From NCBI GenBank assembly GCA_964251675.1, contig CAXUKS010000002.1:62001-126000 (forward strand): a stretch of DNA of 64,000 nt. Reading direction: 5' to 3'. Of this stretch, positions 49,458 through 58,095 are shown one piece after another. Within the stretch, counting starts at the first letter, position 1; each line of letters begins with the position of its first letter. Below the pieces are notes generated by a model that was given only the letters and a program-made list of their open reading frames with translations, was not told the origin of the DNA and did not search any database. The position numbers were made by a program, and so were the translations under genes. The DNA comes from JANXMY01 sp964251675 (lineage in GTDB: Bacteria; Armatimonadota; Armatimonadia; Armatimonadales; Capsulimonadaceae).

Positions 49458-52333
49458 AATTCGTATCGTCCATGCCACCCTCTGCGCCCAATTTAGAAGT
49501 CCCCCCCGAGTGGAACGGCTTGCGCCCCCCGGCGTCGATCCTGCAAACGCAGCGGTTCGCGGCGGCGCGGCTTCCGCACGTCTCCCGGCAAATAGCTTCG
49601 GGTCTGCCCCTCGGTCAAGGGGGGCACGCGGCGGCCCGGTTCGCCGAAGCGCAAGCCTCGCGCCGCCTCCGAACTGGCCGCCGCGCCTGGGCCACTTTCG
49701 AGCGGCTGCTCGCCCGCCGAAGTGACCTGCGGCTGGCACGGTGGCGTCCTCGTTTCCCTCACGCGCTCTTTTCGTCTGCGCGTCCGTCGGTGCTGCCCGT
49801 CGCTCAGGCGCTCTTTCGCCCTGCCCGGTCTGACTCGCCGCCCCCGCAGGAGTTGGCGCGGGTCACGCACCAGACAATTTATTCGTTCGTCACGCTCACT
49901 CTGCCGTTCCGTGCGCCGGAGGCAGCCTCTGCGCCTTTACTGCCCGGTTCGTCCGTCGGTGCGCCGGTCCCGGCCCTGCCTTCCCTATTCGCCAAGTCTC
50001 CCCAACAGATTGAAGGCAACACGCCTGCGTCCAGCCGCGCTGCGGCGGCTTTTGAGCCGCGCCCCTGGCGGGACCGTGCGCCGCTGACGGCCTCCCTGCC
50101 ACTGTCCCGGCCTCCCGTTCCGCAGGCATCGTGGCTTGGCATTTCGCCCACCGCCCCGCCGCAGGCCGAGCGGGAGCGTTCTGTGCCCAGTGTTCTGCCC
50201 CTGTTCCTGCCGCCTGTTTTGCTTCTTCCTCCTGCCGGACCGGTGACGCGCTCCGCCGCTGTGCTGCTGCCGGAACTGGTGTACGGCACACGGGCTTTTG
50301 TCACGCGCCCGCTGGTTGAGCGACCTGCTTCCGTGAGCGGCCCTGCGCCTCTGCTATCCGCGCCTGCCGCACTTGTGCCTGAGGCGGCGATTTCTCCGCG
50401 AGCCTCGTTTCTGCCATCAGTGACGCGCCTCCTAGCAGTGACTGCCGCGCTGAGTCTTGTGCAGATGCTGCCCACCCTGCGCCCTGTCTCGGCCTTTGCC
50501 GCACCGAGGCAGCGCGTCAGTGCCTTTTCCGTTCGCCCAACGCCGCGGCAGAAAACAGCGTTCCAGCCAGTGCTTCCTGGGCCGAGGCTTGTGGGGCAGG
50601 TCCCCACACTAAAACCGATACCCTTCCTGCAAGCGCCAGGGCTGACGCTTCCCGCGCAGGCGGCTTCCCTCCCGGCGTCGCATCTAGCAGCCACTCTTGC
50701 CTTTGTGGGGCCTGTCGGTGGCCCGCTCGAAACCGTGCCTCGGATGGCTGGCCCTGTCCCGGCACGGCGACAACCGGGAAAGCAAGAACAGGGGAAGCGA
50801 GAAAGCCAGCCCCTACCGTCTTGGGAAAGACGCACAGCGCCAACACCAGAGGCTGTGTGGCCTCGGTTTACGGCGCTTGGCCTGACGCGGCTCAAACCGC
50901 GCGTCGTGGCGGCGCAGGAATTGCCCATCGCTTTTCCCCAAGCGCACTTGCAGGCTGCTTTGCCGGGAGCAGAAATTCCGCCAAATGTGGCGTCTCGCCA
51001 GGGTGCTCTGTCCCTGGCACGGACAGTGCCAGCGGCGACAGAACTAAGAGGGGAGCAGACTGCGCGTGGTGCTGTCCGGCGCATCCCGCTTGCTGCCTCT
51101 CGAGGCTTCGCCAATCTGGCGGCACAGCCCTGGTTCCCGCCGCCGCTGCTTCTTTTCACTCGCCGGGTCTCTGAGAGAGAGCAAACAGATCGCCCCTCTG
51201 CCCCCAATTCTGGGGGAGCCAGATATCAGGCCAGCCTTTACAGTCCCCCCCTTGTTGTGAGCGAAGGGGCCAGAAGGGGGCTTTCTTTACCGTCTTTTAA
51301 CCCCCCCAGAATTGGGGGCGGGGGGGGCGATCTGCTCCGGGTCAGAGTCTTCAATACAGTTTCTGCAATTCCTGAGCAGCCAGAGCGTGCCGGGGCAATC
51401 ACTCACTCACGCAGAGCAACGGAGGCTGCTGCTTCTGTCGCTGTCAGTATAGGCTCTCCGCAGAGGCTCCGCAGATCCTCACTGGCGCTGACGCAGGCTG
51501 CTTACGTAGCTAGAGAAGGCGAGACCGCCGCCGAGTTACCGGCCCGTGTTCGCATGGCCCCAAGTCAAGCAATGCGTACACAGGGGAGACAGACACCCGA
51601 TCTGGAAACTGTCGTTGCCGACGTCATTGTGCAGGAATTTCAGCCGCAGCTTTTAACGGTCGTGCGCGATTTTCTGGCGGCGCTGTGGAATACGGTCCAA
51701 CATTCTGATGAGCGCCCCGAGGCTGTTTCAGCCACAGCCGTGCCGCAGGCGGCGGCACCCTGGCTGCCGGTTCTCTCCGGCGCCGCGCCGCTTCCGGCCA
51801 TGTCGTTCGGCTCCACGCCGGGTGACCGCAGCGCCCTTTTTTCGGGTTCGCCAGCCGGGCCGACACTGCTGCCTCCGGGGCTAGCCTGGCAGGTCGTTCC
51901 CGATTTGACAGTTACGCCGAAGCCCCCAACGGAAAGAACCGGGGTGCGCCCGGCCGCGCCGCTTGCTGTTGGCCTGTCAGCGCGGCCTCGCACCCGCGTC
52001 CGGCAGACAAGGTTGGCCCCGGAAGGCGCTCTGCCAGCGCGGCGGGAGGGGCCTGCGGAGGTCTTGCCGCTGGCCGCACGGGCGCTCCCGATGACGCTGC
52101 CCGTTGCCCCCCAGCCGCCGACGCCCGCCGAAGACCACTGGCGGGTCCAGCGGGCGACCTCCGGCGAGCCGAGCGCGGCTCCGGCGGGAAGTGCATCGCA
52201 TCAGCAGAGCGTCAATCTGGCCTCGCAGGAAAAAGGGGCTGCCGCTAACGATGTTCATCTGCTGGCGAATGAAGTCTGGTCCCTCTTGAAGCGCAAACTC
52301 GAAACGGAGTCGGAGCGCCTCGGGCGGCGCTGA
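49454..52333 (+). CDS. large Pro/Ala/Arg-rich protein at the Pvc6 position (959 aa)
   Basis: The family is not recognised. The protein is low-complexity, rich in Pro, Ala, Arg and Leu, with no TM and few folded-looking stretches except near residues 700-760 (DLETVVADVIVQEFQPQLLT, then VVRDFLAALWNTV). The last 30 residues (VHLLANEVWSLLKRKLETES) form a helix like the end of the third DUF4157 protein. The start is GTG at 49454, overlapping the tube stop by GTGA, so it is coupled. In Pvc/Afp clusters the small Pvc6 lies here. Its size and disorder allow a tape-measure, linker or lumen-cargo role, without proof. An inverted-repeat element is read through in frame. Confidence 0.6.
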   Translation: MKFVSSMPPSAPNLEVPPEWNGLRPPASILQTQRFAAARLPHVSRQIASGLPLGQGGHAAARFAEAQASRRLRTGRRAWATFERLLARRSDLRLARWRPRFPHALFSSARPSVLPVAQALFRPARSDSPPPQELARVTHQTIYSFVTLTLPFRAPEAASAPLLPGSSVGAPVPALPSLFAKSPQQIEGNTPASSRAAAAFEPRPWRDRAPLTASLPLSRPPVPQASWLGISPTAPPQAERERSVPSVLPLFLPPVLLLPPAGPVTRSAAVLLPELVYGTRAFVTRPLVERPASVSGPAPLLSAPAALVPEAAISPRASFLPSVTRLLAVTAALSLVQMLPTLRPVSAFAAPRQRVSAFSVRPTPRQKTAFQPVLPGPRLVGQVPTLKPIPFLQAPGLTLPAQAASLPASHLAATLAFVGPVGGPLETVPRMAGPVPARRQPGKQEQGKRESQPLPSWERRTAPTPEAVWPRFTALGLTRLKPRVVAAQELPIAFPQAHLQAALPGAEIPPNVASRQGALSLARTVPAATELRGEQTARGAVRRIPLAASRGFANLAAQPWFPPPLLLFTRRVSEREQTDRPSAPNSGGARYQASLYSPPLVVSEGARRGLSLPSFNPPRIGGGGGDLLRVRVFNTVSAIPEQPERAGAITHSRRATEAAASVAVSIGSPQRLRRSSLALTQAAYVAREGETAAELPARVRMAPSQAMRTQGRQTPDLETVVADVIVQEFQPQLLTVVRDFLAALWNTVQHSDERPEAVSATAVPQAAAPWLPVLSGAAPLPAMSFGSTPGDRSALFSGSPAGPTLLPPGLAWQVVPDLTVTPKPPTERTGVRPAAPLAVGLSARPRTRVRQTRLAPEGALPARREGPAEVLPLAARALPMTLPVAPQPPTPAEDHWRVQRATSGEPSAAPAGSASHQQSVNLASQEKGAAANDVHLLANEVWSLLKRKLETESERLGRR
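51186..51334. mobile_element. MITE-like inverted-repeat element inside a coding region
   Basis: The left end (51186-51214) and right end (51303-51334) are near-perfect inverted repeats built around ccccaattctgggg. The 149-bp element lies wholly inside the 959-residue gene and is read in frame. A related half (cccccattattgggggttagggggcgatc) occurs in the intergenic region at 53130-53160, so it belongs to a dispersed family. Confidence 0.75.
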
Positions 52334-52352
52334 CGGAAAAGGCAAGCAAAAG

Positions 52353-53027
52353 ATGACGCTGATTAAAGCAACCTTGAAAAATCTGAACAACGGCGATGTG
52401 ATTACATTTCTGTTCAATCCCACGGAATACACCATCGCCAAGACCAACAACTGGTCGAGCAAGCCCAATGTCGGCAAGAACGTTCCCAAGCGCGACTTCA
52501 CCGGCGGCAACTCGCGCAAGCTGGACATGGAGCTGTTTCTGGATGTTTTGGAAACAAAGGGGGCGGATGACCAGCTTCAATTCAAACCGAATGCCGACGT
52601 GCGCCTTCATGTCAACAAGCTCGTGGAGCTGACGCTGATCGACCAGACCAAGAAGAACCCCAAAACACAGAAAGCACGGCCCCCGCTGTGCCTGTTCCAG
52701 TGGGGCGGCCAGTGGTCGTTCCAGGCCGTTGTCACCAGCCTGTCCGTGCGCTATACGCTGTTCCATGAAGACGGCATCCCCGTCCGCGCCACGGCCAAAA
52801 TCACGCTGGAAGAGGCAGAAGATGCTCAGGAAAAGAAAGGCACAAACCCGACGTCCTATGCCGAGCCGGGCCGCAAGCGCCGTGAGGTGCGCCCGTTTGA
52901 CACGCTGCCGCTCATTGCCTACGAGGAATACGGCGACCCGACCCAGTGGCGGCGGATCGCCGAAGACAACCGTTTAGATAACCCGTTTGCGCTGAAAACG
53001 GGGCAGATACTGTCGATACCGCAGTAG
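52353..53027 (+). CDS. LysM baseplate-hub protein, Pvc7/CIS14-like (224 aa)
   Basis: The start (ATLKNLNNGDVITFLFNPTE) is shared by the Pvc7-type hub proteins. The last 50 residues form a LysM-like fold (PLIAYEEYGDPTQWRRIAED, then LKTGQILSIPQ). It is thought to bridge the tube and the spike in the baseplate. It lies in the normal place, directly before the VgrG-like spike gene. A ggaaaaggcaag ribosome site lies nearby. Confidence 0.85.
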   Translation: MTLIKATLKNLNNGDVITFLFNPTEYTIAKTNNWSSKPNVGKNVPKRDFTGGNSRKLDMELFLDVLETKGADDQLQFKPNADVRLHVNKLVELTLIDQTKKNPKTQKARPPLCLFQWGGQWSFQAVVTSLSVRYTLFHEDGIPVRATAKITLEEAEDAQEKKGTNPTSYAEPGRKRREVRPFDTLPLIAYEEYGDPTQWRRIAEDNRLDNPFALKTGQILSIPQ

Positions 53028-53193
53028 CCTGCCGCAGATAAGAGACCTCTCCCCAGCCCTCTCCTTCAGAGAGGGAGCCGGATAATTAGGACAAAGCGGG
53101 CGCGATAAATTGCACCCCTGCTCTGGTTCCCCCATTATTGGGGGTTAGGGGGCGATCCGGGAGCTTTCTAGACAACTTATGAGGACGATTGCT
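53028..53193. repeat. intergenic repeats before the spike gene
   Basis: The interval holds acctctccccagccctctccttcagagaggg, a hairpin-forming repeat, and cccccattattgggggttagggggcgatc, related to the end of the MITE-like element at 51186. Both look like members of dispersed repeat families. A GAGGA at 53181-53185 lies at the right edge and serves the spike start. Confidence 0.65.
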
Positions 53194-55041
53194 ATGCCGG
53201 AATCCAAAGACCCGCACCTGTCCCATTTTAATCTGCTGATCCAGGGCGCACAGGCGGGCAAAGATGTGATGAACCAGATTTTAGACTGCACCGTGGACAA
53301 CACCATTCATCTGCCGGATGTCTGCACGCTGCGTCTGCATGATGCCGGGTTTCATTGGCTGGACCAGGACACGTTCAAACCGGGAACCGAGATGGAGGTC
53401 TTCGGCGGCGACGAAGGCACGGCGTCCCTGAAGTCTATCTTTCACGGCGAGGTCACAGCGCTGGAGATGGACCTGGCCGCCCACGGCGTCCCGACCCTGT
53501 CTGTGCGCTGCTATGACCGCTCGCATCGCTTGCAGCGCGGCTCCCATAACCGCTCGTTTGTGCAGATGACTGACACCGACATTGTGCGGAAAATCGGTGA
53601 CGAGATGGACTTTCAGGTTTCTGCCGACAGCACCGCGCAGGTCCATGACTGGGTGTTCCAGAACAACCAGACCAACTGGGAGTTTCTCACCGAACGAGCG
53701 GCCCGCAACGGCTTCCGGCTGTACCTGGAAGGCAAATCGCACCTGCTGTTCAAGCGGGTGCAGGAAGAAGGCGAAGGGACCGTCAAGCTGGAATGGGGAA
53801 AGACCCTGCGCTCGTTCCGCCCGCGTCTGACCGCCTCGCCGCAGGTCAGCGAGGTGATTGTGCGCGGCTGGGACCCGCGCCAGAAGCAGACACTCATCGG
53901 GCGCGGCGTCACCCCGCATGGTCTGCCCCAGGTGCAGGGCGATGTGCGCGGCGGCCAGGTCGCGGAAACGGCGTATGGCAAGGCGCGAAAAATTGTGGTA
54001 GACCGCCCTGTCCACACCCAGGCCGAGGCAGACGATGTCGCCCGCTCTCTGTGCGACGACATTGGCGGGCAGTATCTGGAAGCCGACGGCCTGTGCTACG
54101 GCCTGCCCACCCTCAAGCCGTGTATGATGGTGGAGATCGACAACATTGGCGACCGCTTCAAGGGCAAGTATTTCGTGACCAGCACGACGCACACCTACAG
54201 CCCGTCGGAAGGGTACACAACGCTGTTTTCAGTGAACGGCAAGCGGCCCTCCACGATCCTCTCGCTTCTGGACGAGGAAGGCGGCGGCAAGCGTGCCCCG
54301 CTCGGCAACAACATTGTGATTGGACTGGTGACGGACAACGCCGACCCGGAAAATCTGGCCCGCGTCAAAGTCAAATACCCGCATCTCACCGACGACCACG
54401 CCAGCCACTGGGTCCGGCTGTCCGCGCCCATGGCCGGGCCGGGGCGCGGCATCGAATACCTGCCGGAAATTGATGACGAGGTGCTGGTGGCGTTTGAACA
54501 CGGCGACATTCGCCGCCCCTATGTTCTCGGCGCTTTATGGAACGGACGCGACAAGCCGCCACTTCCAAACAGTGAGGCCGTGAAGGGCGGCAAAGTCGTC
54601 CGGCGCATTACCCGTACCCGCACCGGCCACCAGATGCTGTTTGATGACGGGGAAGGGCAGATTCGAGTCCACACAGCGGGCAATCATCAGTTTGTGATGA
54701 GCGACAAGCCGCAGGATGTCGCCGTGGGCCTGACCACGGCGGGTGAGCATCGGGTGCTGCTACTGGATGACTACCAGGGCCGCAAGACTATCGGGATTGA
54801 AACCAAAGACGGGCATCGAATCAATCTGGACGACTCCAACAGCGGCAGTGTCGGCATTACTATCCGGGACAAAAACGGCAACACAGTTCACCTGAATTCG
54901 TCAGACAATTCGCTGACGATTAGCTGCCTCGGCAATCTTTCGCTGGAAGCTGTGGGGAGTGTCACTATCAAAGGGGCACAGGTCAGCGTCGAGGCGACCG
55001 CCGAAGTCGTCATCAAGGGCGCGATGGTTCAAATCAACTGA
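53194..55041 (+). CDS. VgrG-like spike protein of the eCIS, Pvc8-like (615 aa)
   Basis: It is a fused gp27/gp5-type spike. The N-terminal gp27 half is HLSHFNLLIQGAQAG to about residue 350. The OB-fold follows (IVIGLVTDNADPENLARVKV, HWVRLSAPMAGPGRGIEYLP, DDEVLVAFEHGDIRRPYVLG). The last part is beta-helix with repeats (GLTTAGEHRVLLLDDYQGR, VTIKGAQVSVEATAEVVIKG). The start at 53194 is preferred because GAGGA lies eight bases before it. The ATG at 53179 has no ribosome site. It differs from the VgrG at 32279 and belongs to the eCIS cluster. Confidence 0.9.
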   Translation: MPESKDPHLSHFNLLIQGAQAGKDVMNQILDCTVDNTIHLPDVCTLRLHDAGFHWLDQDTFKPGTEMEVFGGDEGTASLKSIFHGEVTALEMDLAAHGVPTLSVRCYDRSHRLQRGSHNRSFVQMTDTDIVRKIGDEMDFQVSADSTAQVHDWVFQNNQTNWEFLTERAARNGFRLYLEGKSHLLFKRVQEEGEGTVKLEWGKTLRSFRPRLTASPQVSEVIVRGWDPRQKQTLIGRGVTPHGLPQVQGDVRGGQVAETAYGKARKIVVDRPVHTQAEADDVARSLCDDIGGQYLEADGLCYGLPTLKPCMMVEIDNIGDRFKGKYFVTSTTHTYSPSEGYTTLFSVNGKRPSTILSLLDEEGGGKRAPLGNNIVIGLVTDNADPENLARVKVKYPHLTDDHASHWVRLSAPMAGPGRGIEYLPEIDDEVLVAFEHGDIRRPYVLGALWNGRDKPPLPNSEAVKGGKVVRRITRTRTGHQMLFDDGEGQIRVHTAGNHQFVMSDKPQDVAVGLTTAGEHRVLLLDDYQGRKTIGIETKDGHRINLDDSNSGSVGITIRDKNGNTVHLNSSDNSLTISCLGNLSLEAVGSVTIKGAQVSVEATAEVVIKGAMVQIN

Positions 55042-55060
55042 GACGCATAGGAGAAACCCG

Positions 55061-55543
55061 ATGGGACAGCCCGCCGCCCGCATTTCTGATATGACCGCTC
55101 ACGGCAGCCCGCTCGCGCCGGGGCCGGGAAGCCCGACCGTCTTCATCGGCGGCCTGCCCGCCTGGCGGGGCATGAGCGCCGCCGCCGCTGCCGCGCTGGC
55201 CGCAACTATCGCGCAGGGGATGCAGAATATCGCCACTGCCAGCGCCGCCCAAGCGGCGGCGGCGGGGACTCCCGCCGCGCCTGCCGCCGCCGCCAACCTG
55301 GCGAAAGCCGCCGCTGATGCCGTGGCGGGCGCAGCGGCGGTGATGGCAAGCTCCGGGGCAGACATTCATGCCTGCCCGATTGTCAAAGTGTTGATTCCCG
55401 ACGGCCCCGGCGTCGTGATCACCCCGAGCCAGACGGTGCTGATCAACGGCATGGGGGCCAGCCGCATGGGCGATGTCCTTCAGGAAGCCACCTCGGTCAA
55501 CACCGTGGCGATGGGCCTGCCGACCGTGCTGATTGGCGGATAG
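55061..55543 (+). CDS. PAAR-like spike-tip protein, Pvc10-like (160 aa)
   Basis: The two ends hold the PAAR fold: AARISDMTAHGSPLAPGPGS, TVFIGGLPAWRG, and then HACPIVKVLIPDGPGVVITP, TVLINGMGASRMGDV, LPTVLIGG. Between them is an Ala-rich helical insert (about 45-100). It caps the spike with a sharp, metal-binding tip. It lies directly after the spike gene. AGGAGA lies correctly before the ATG. Confidence 0.85.
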   Translation: MGQPAARISDMTAHGSPLAPGPGSPTVFIGGLPAWRGMSAAAAAALAATIAQGMQNIATASAAQAAAAGTPAAPAAAANLAKAAADAVAGAAAVMASSGADIHACPIVKVLIPDGPGVVITPSQTVLINGMGASRMGDVLQEATSVNTVAMGLPTVLIGG

Positions 55544-55554
55544 GAACTCAAGTT

Positions 55555-55962
55555 ATGGCAGATGCCACCAAAGATTTTCTTGGGTCCGGCTGGAAGTTTC
55601 CGCCGCGCCTGGACGCACGCGGGCGCATCGAGCTGGCCCATCAGGAGCAGGATGTGGAAGAAGCCATCCGAATTATTCTGCTGACCAACAAAGGCGAGCG
55701 CCCGATGCGCCCGGAGTTCGGCTCGGACCTGTCCCAGCTTCAGTTCGCGCCGAACGACGGCGCGACGGCGGGGCTGGCCCGCCGCTATGTCGAAGAGGCG
55801 CTGTCCATGTGGGAGCCGCGCATTGATATTATTCAGGTAGATGCCGCGCCGGATGCGGGCAATGCCGCCCGTTTGAACATTGATATTCGCTACCGGATAC
55901 AGGCTACAAACTCGATCCGCAATCTTGTGTTCCCGTTTTATGTGATCGCCGGAGAAGACTAA
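55555..55962 (+). CDS. gp25-like baseplate wedge protein, Pvc9-like (135 aa)
   Basis: It has the phage gp25/TssE lysozyme-like baseplate fold: GRIELAHQEQDVEEAIRIIL, TNKGERPMRPEFGSDLSQL (the conserved E-R-x-M-x-P-x-x-G motif), ALSMWEPRIDIIQVDAAP and a last LVFPFYVI strand. It joins sheath and baseplate. AGGAA lies before the ATG. It follows the tip gene by 11 bp. Confidence 0.9.
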   Translation: MADATKDFLGSGWKFPPRLDARGRIELAHQEQDVEEAIRIILLTNKGERPMRPEFGSDLSQLQFAPNDGATAGLARRYVEEALSMWEPRIDIIQVDAAPDAGNAARLNIDIRYRIQATNSIRNLVFPFYVIAGED

Positions 55963-55965
55963 GCT

Positions 55966-58095
55966 ATGTCGCTGCCCTCGCCCAATCTTGACAACCGGAC
56001 GTTCCAGGAGATCGTGGACGACATCAAGCGCCAGATCGGGCGGCGCTGCCCGGAATGGACCGACCACAATGTCTCCGACCCCGGCGTGACCCTGATTGAG
56101 CTGTTCGCCTCCATGACCGAGATGATGCTGTACCAGCTCAACCAGGTCCCGGAAAAGAACTATCTGAAATTTCTGGAAATGATCGGAGTCTCTCTGGAAT
56201 CGCCCGCGCCTGCCCAGACGGAGCTGCGCTTTCGGCTGTCCCGTGCGATTGAAGACCGGGACGGAGAGGAAACCTTCGCGCATACCCTGCGTGCCCGCGA
56301 AACCGTGGCGGCCACCCTGCGGACCGAGCAGGAAGAGTCGGTGGAGTTCTGCACGGACCAGGATTTGCGCTTTGTGCGGCCTTCTCTCAGCTTCATCAAA
56401 GCCATTCCGGCGATAGATGTGGGCGTCACCGGCGAGCAGGCCGCCGTGAATGTGCGTGACTTTGTGCCGGGCCGCGCCTTCACCGTGTATAGCGCCGTGC
56501 CGCGTGCGGGAGATGCGCTGTTTCTAGGCTTTGAGGCGGATGTCTCCGGCAACCTGGTTCAATTGGAAGTGGACAGCGTCCGGTCGGCGGCGACGGGCCT
56601 CAACGAAGACTACCCGGCACAGCTGTGGGAAGTATGGAACGGGGCGGAAAATCGCTGGGACGGGCTGGAAGTCTCGGACACGACCTACGGGTTCAACCGC
56701 CCGCCGGGGCAGACCAAAAATGACCTGCCGACTGGACTGATTGAGATGGCCCTGCCGCCGGGCCTGATCCGGCGGCAGATTGACGGCAAAAGCGCCTACT
56801 GGGTGCGCTGCCGCTACACGACCGCCCTGCCGCCGCGTGGCCCGGAGCAGCAGACGCCGGACACGTACCAGAAGTCCCCGGAGTTTCTCGGACTGTTGGC
56901 GCGGGTGGTCGGCGGCACGGTCCCGGCCAGCAACTGCGCCACGGTGCTGGACAAAACGCTCGGGCAGAGCGACGGGACGCCCGGCCAGGTATTTGCCCTC
57001 GGCCATGCGCCCATCCTGCCGCGCCGACCCGGTGAGACCATTGCGGCAGGCGAGCAGGACGCCGCCCGCGCAGAGCGGGAAGAATGGACAGAAGTGGAGG
57101 ACTTTGCCGACAGCGGCCCGGAAGACCGCCATTTTGCCTGCGATTCGTACACCGGTCAGATACTGTTCGGCCCCGAGATACTTCAGCCGGACGGCGGCGT
57201 CCGGCAGCATGGCGCGGTTCCGCGCAAGGGGCTGACGCTCACCATCACAGGCTACCGGCACGGCGGCGGGACGAGGGGCAATATCGCGGCGGGGCAGGCC
57301 ACGGTGATGAAATCGTCCATTCCCTACATCGCCGAGGTAGTCAACCCGCGCCGCGCTTACGGCGGGCGGGAGCAGGAGTCGGTGGAGCGGGCCAAGATGC
57401 GCGGGCGGGCGATCCTGCGCCACCGGGCGCGGGCGGTCACGGCGGAAGACTATGAATACTTTGCCTGCCGGGCCTCGTCGGGCGTCAGCCGCGCCCGCTG
57501 CGTCCAGCCGCGTCCGCTGCACAGCCGCGCCGGAGGCATTCCGCCGGGCGTGATCCGCGTCCTGCTGGTCCCCAGTTTGGATGAGACGGTGCGCGTGCCG
57601 CGCCCCGCCGATCTGCGCGTCCCCGACCGGGTGCGGCGCGAGGTGGAAGAGTATTTAGATGCGCGGCGGCTGCTGACCAGCGTGCTGGAAGTCGGCGAGC
57701 CGGACTATGTGTACCTGTCCACCGAGATCAAGCTGGTGGCCGACCCCCGTGTCGATGCGGACCAGGTCGTGCAGAATGTGCGGACCCAGATGGAGGATTT
57801 CCTGCATCCCCTGCGGGGCGGGCCAAACGGCGACGGCTGGCCGTTCCGCCGCGCCCTGACGCTGGCGGACATTTACGCGCAGGTCCAGAAGGCGCACGGG
57901 GTGGCGTTTCTGCTGGATGCCCGCGTGTATGTGTCCCGGCTGGCGGCGGGCGGGCAGAACGCGCTGACCTCGGAGACGCTCATTCCCAATACCGACGCCG
58001 TGCTGGTGGGCGATCACGAGCTGCTTTGCACCCGCGAGCATCGCATCCGCGCCGTTCCGATGTGGCAGGTGGGCATGGAAGACGCGCAGACATGA
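55966..58095 (+). CDS. baseplate J-like protein, Pvc11-like (709 aa)
   Basis: The start (NLDNRTFQEIVDDIKRQIGR, CPEWTDHNVSDPGVTLIELF, MTEMMLYQLNQVPEKNYLKF) is the typical N-terminus of large baseplate J proteins. The C-terminal third shows the J core (YEYFACRASSGVSRARCV, GVIRVLLVPSLDETVRVPRP, DYVYLSTEIKLVADPRVDAD). It forms the baseplate wedge. The start has GGAGA inside the upstream gene. The stop overlaps the next start by ATGA. Confidence 0.92.
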   Translation: MSLPSPNLDNRTFQEIVDDIKRQIGRRCPEWTDHNVSDPGVTLIELFASMTEMMLYQLNQVPEKNYLKFLEMIGVSLESPAPAQTELRFRLSRAIEDRDGEETFAHTLRARETVAATLRTEQEESVEFCTDQDLRFVRPSLSFIKAIPAIDVGVTGEQAAVNVRDFVPGRAFTVYSAVPRAGDALFLGFEADVSGNLVQLEVDSVRSAATGLNEDYPAQLWEVWNGAENRWDGLEVSDTTYGFNRPPGQTKNDLPTGLIEMALPPGLIRRQIDGKSAYWVRCRYTTALPPRGPEQQTPDTYQKSPEFLGLLARVVGGTVPASNCATVLDKTLGQSDGTPGQVFALGHAPILPRRPGETIAAGEQDAARAEREEWTEVEDFADSGPEDRHFACDSYTGQILFGPEILQPDGGVRQHGAVPRKGLTLTITGYRHGGGTRGNIAAGQATVMKSSIPYIAEVVNPRRAYGGREQESVERAKMRGRAILRHRARAVTAEDYEYFACRASSGVSRARCVQPRPLHSRAGGIPPGVIRVLLVPSLDETVRVPRPADLRVPDRVRREVEEYLDARRLLTSVLEVGEPDYVYLSTEIKLVADPRVDADQVVQNVRTQMEDFLHPLRGGPNGDGWPFRRALTLADIYAQVQKAHGVAFLLDARVYVSRLAAGGQNALTSETLIPNTDAVLVGDHELLCTREHRIRAVPMWQVGMEDAQT

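Noticed and set aside
49879..51207. 442-codon - strand frame under the 959-residue protein
   Set aside because: Both frames are low-complexity, so I checked this closely. The + frame is longer, starts by GTGA coupling to the tube gene and ends in a helix shared with a neighbour. The - frame lies alone inside it.
53179..53193. ATG 53179 as start of the eCIS spike
   Set aside because: It has no ribosome site. The ATG at 53194 has GAGGA eight bases before it.
54959..55060. Upstream extension of the PAAR protein
   Set aside because: It overlaps the spike gene and lacks a ribosome site. ATG 55061 has AGGAGA and begins the PAAR fold.
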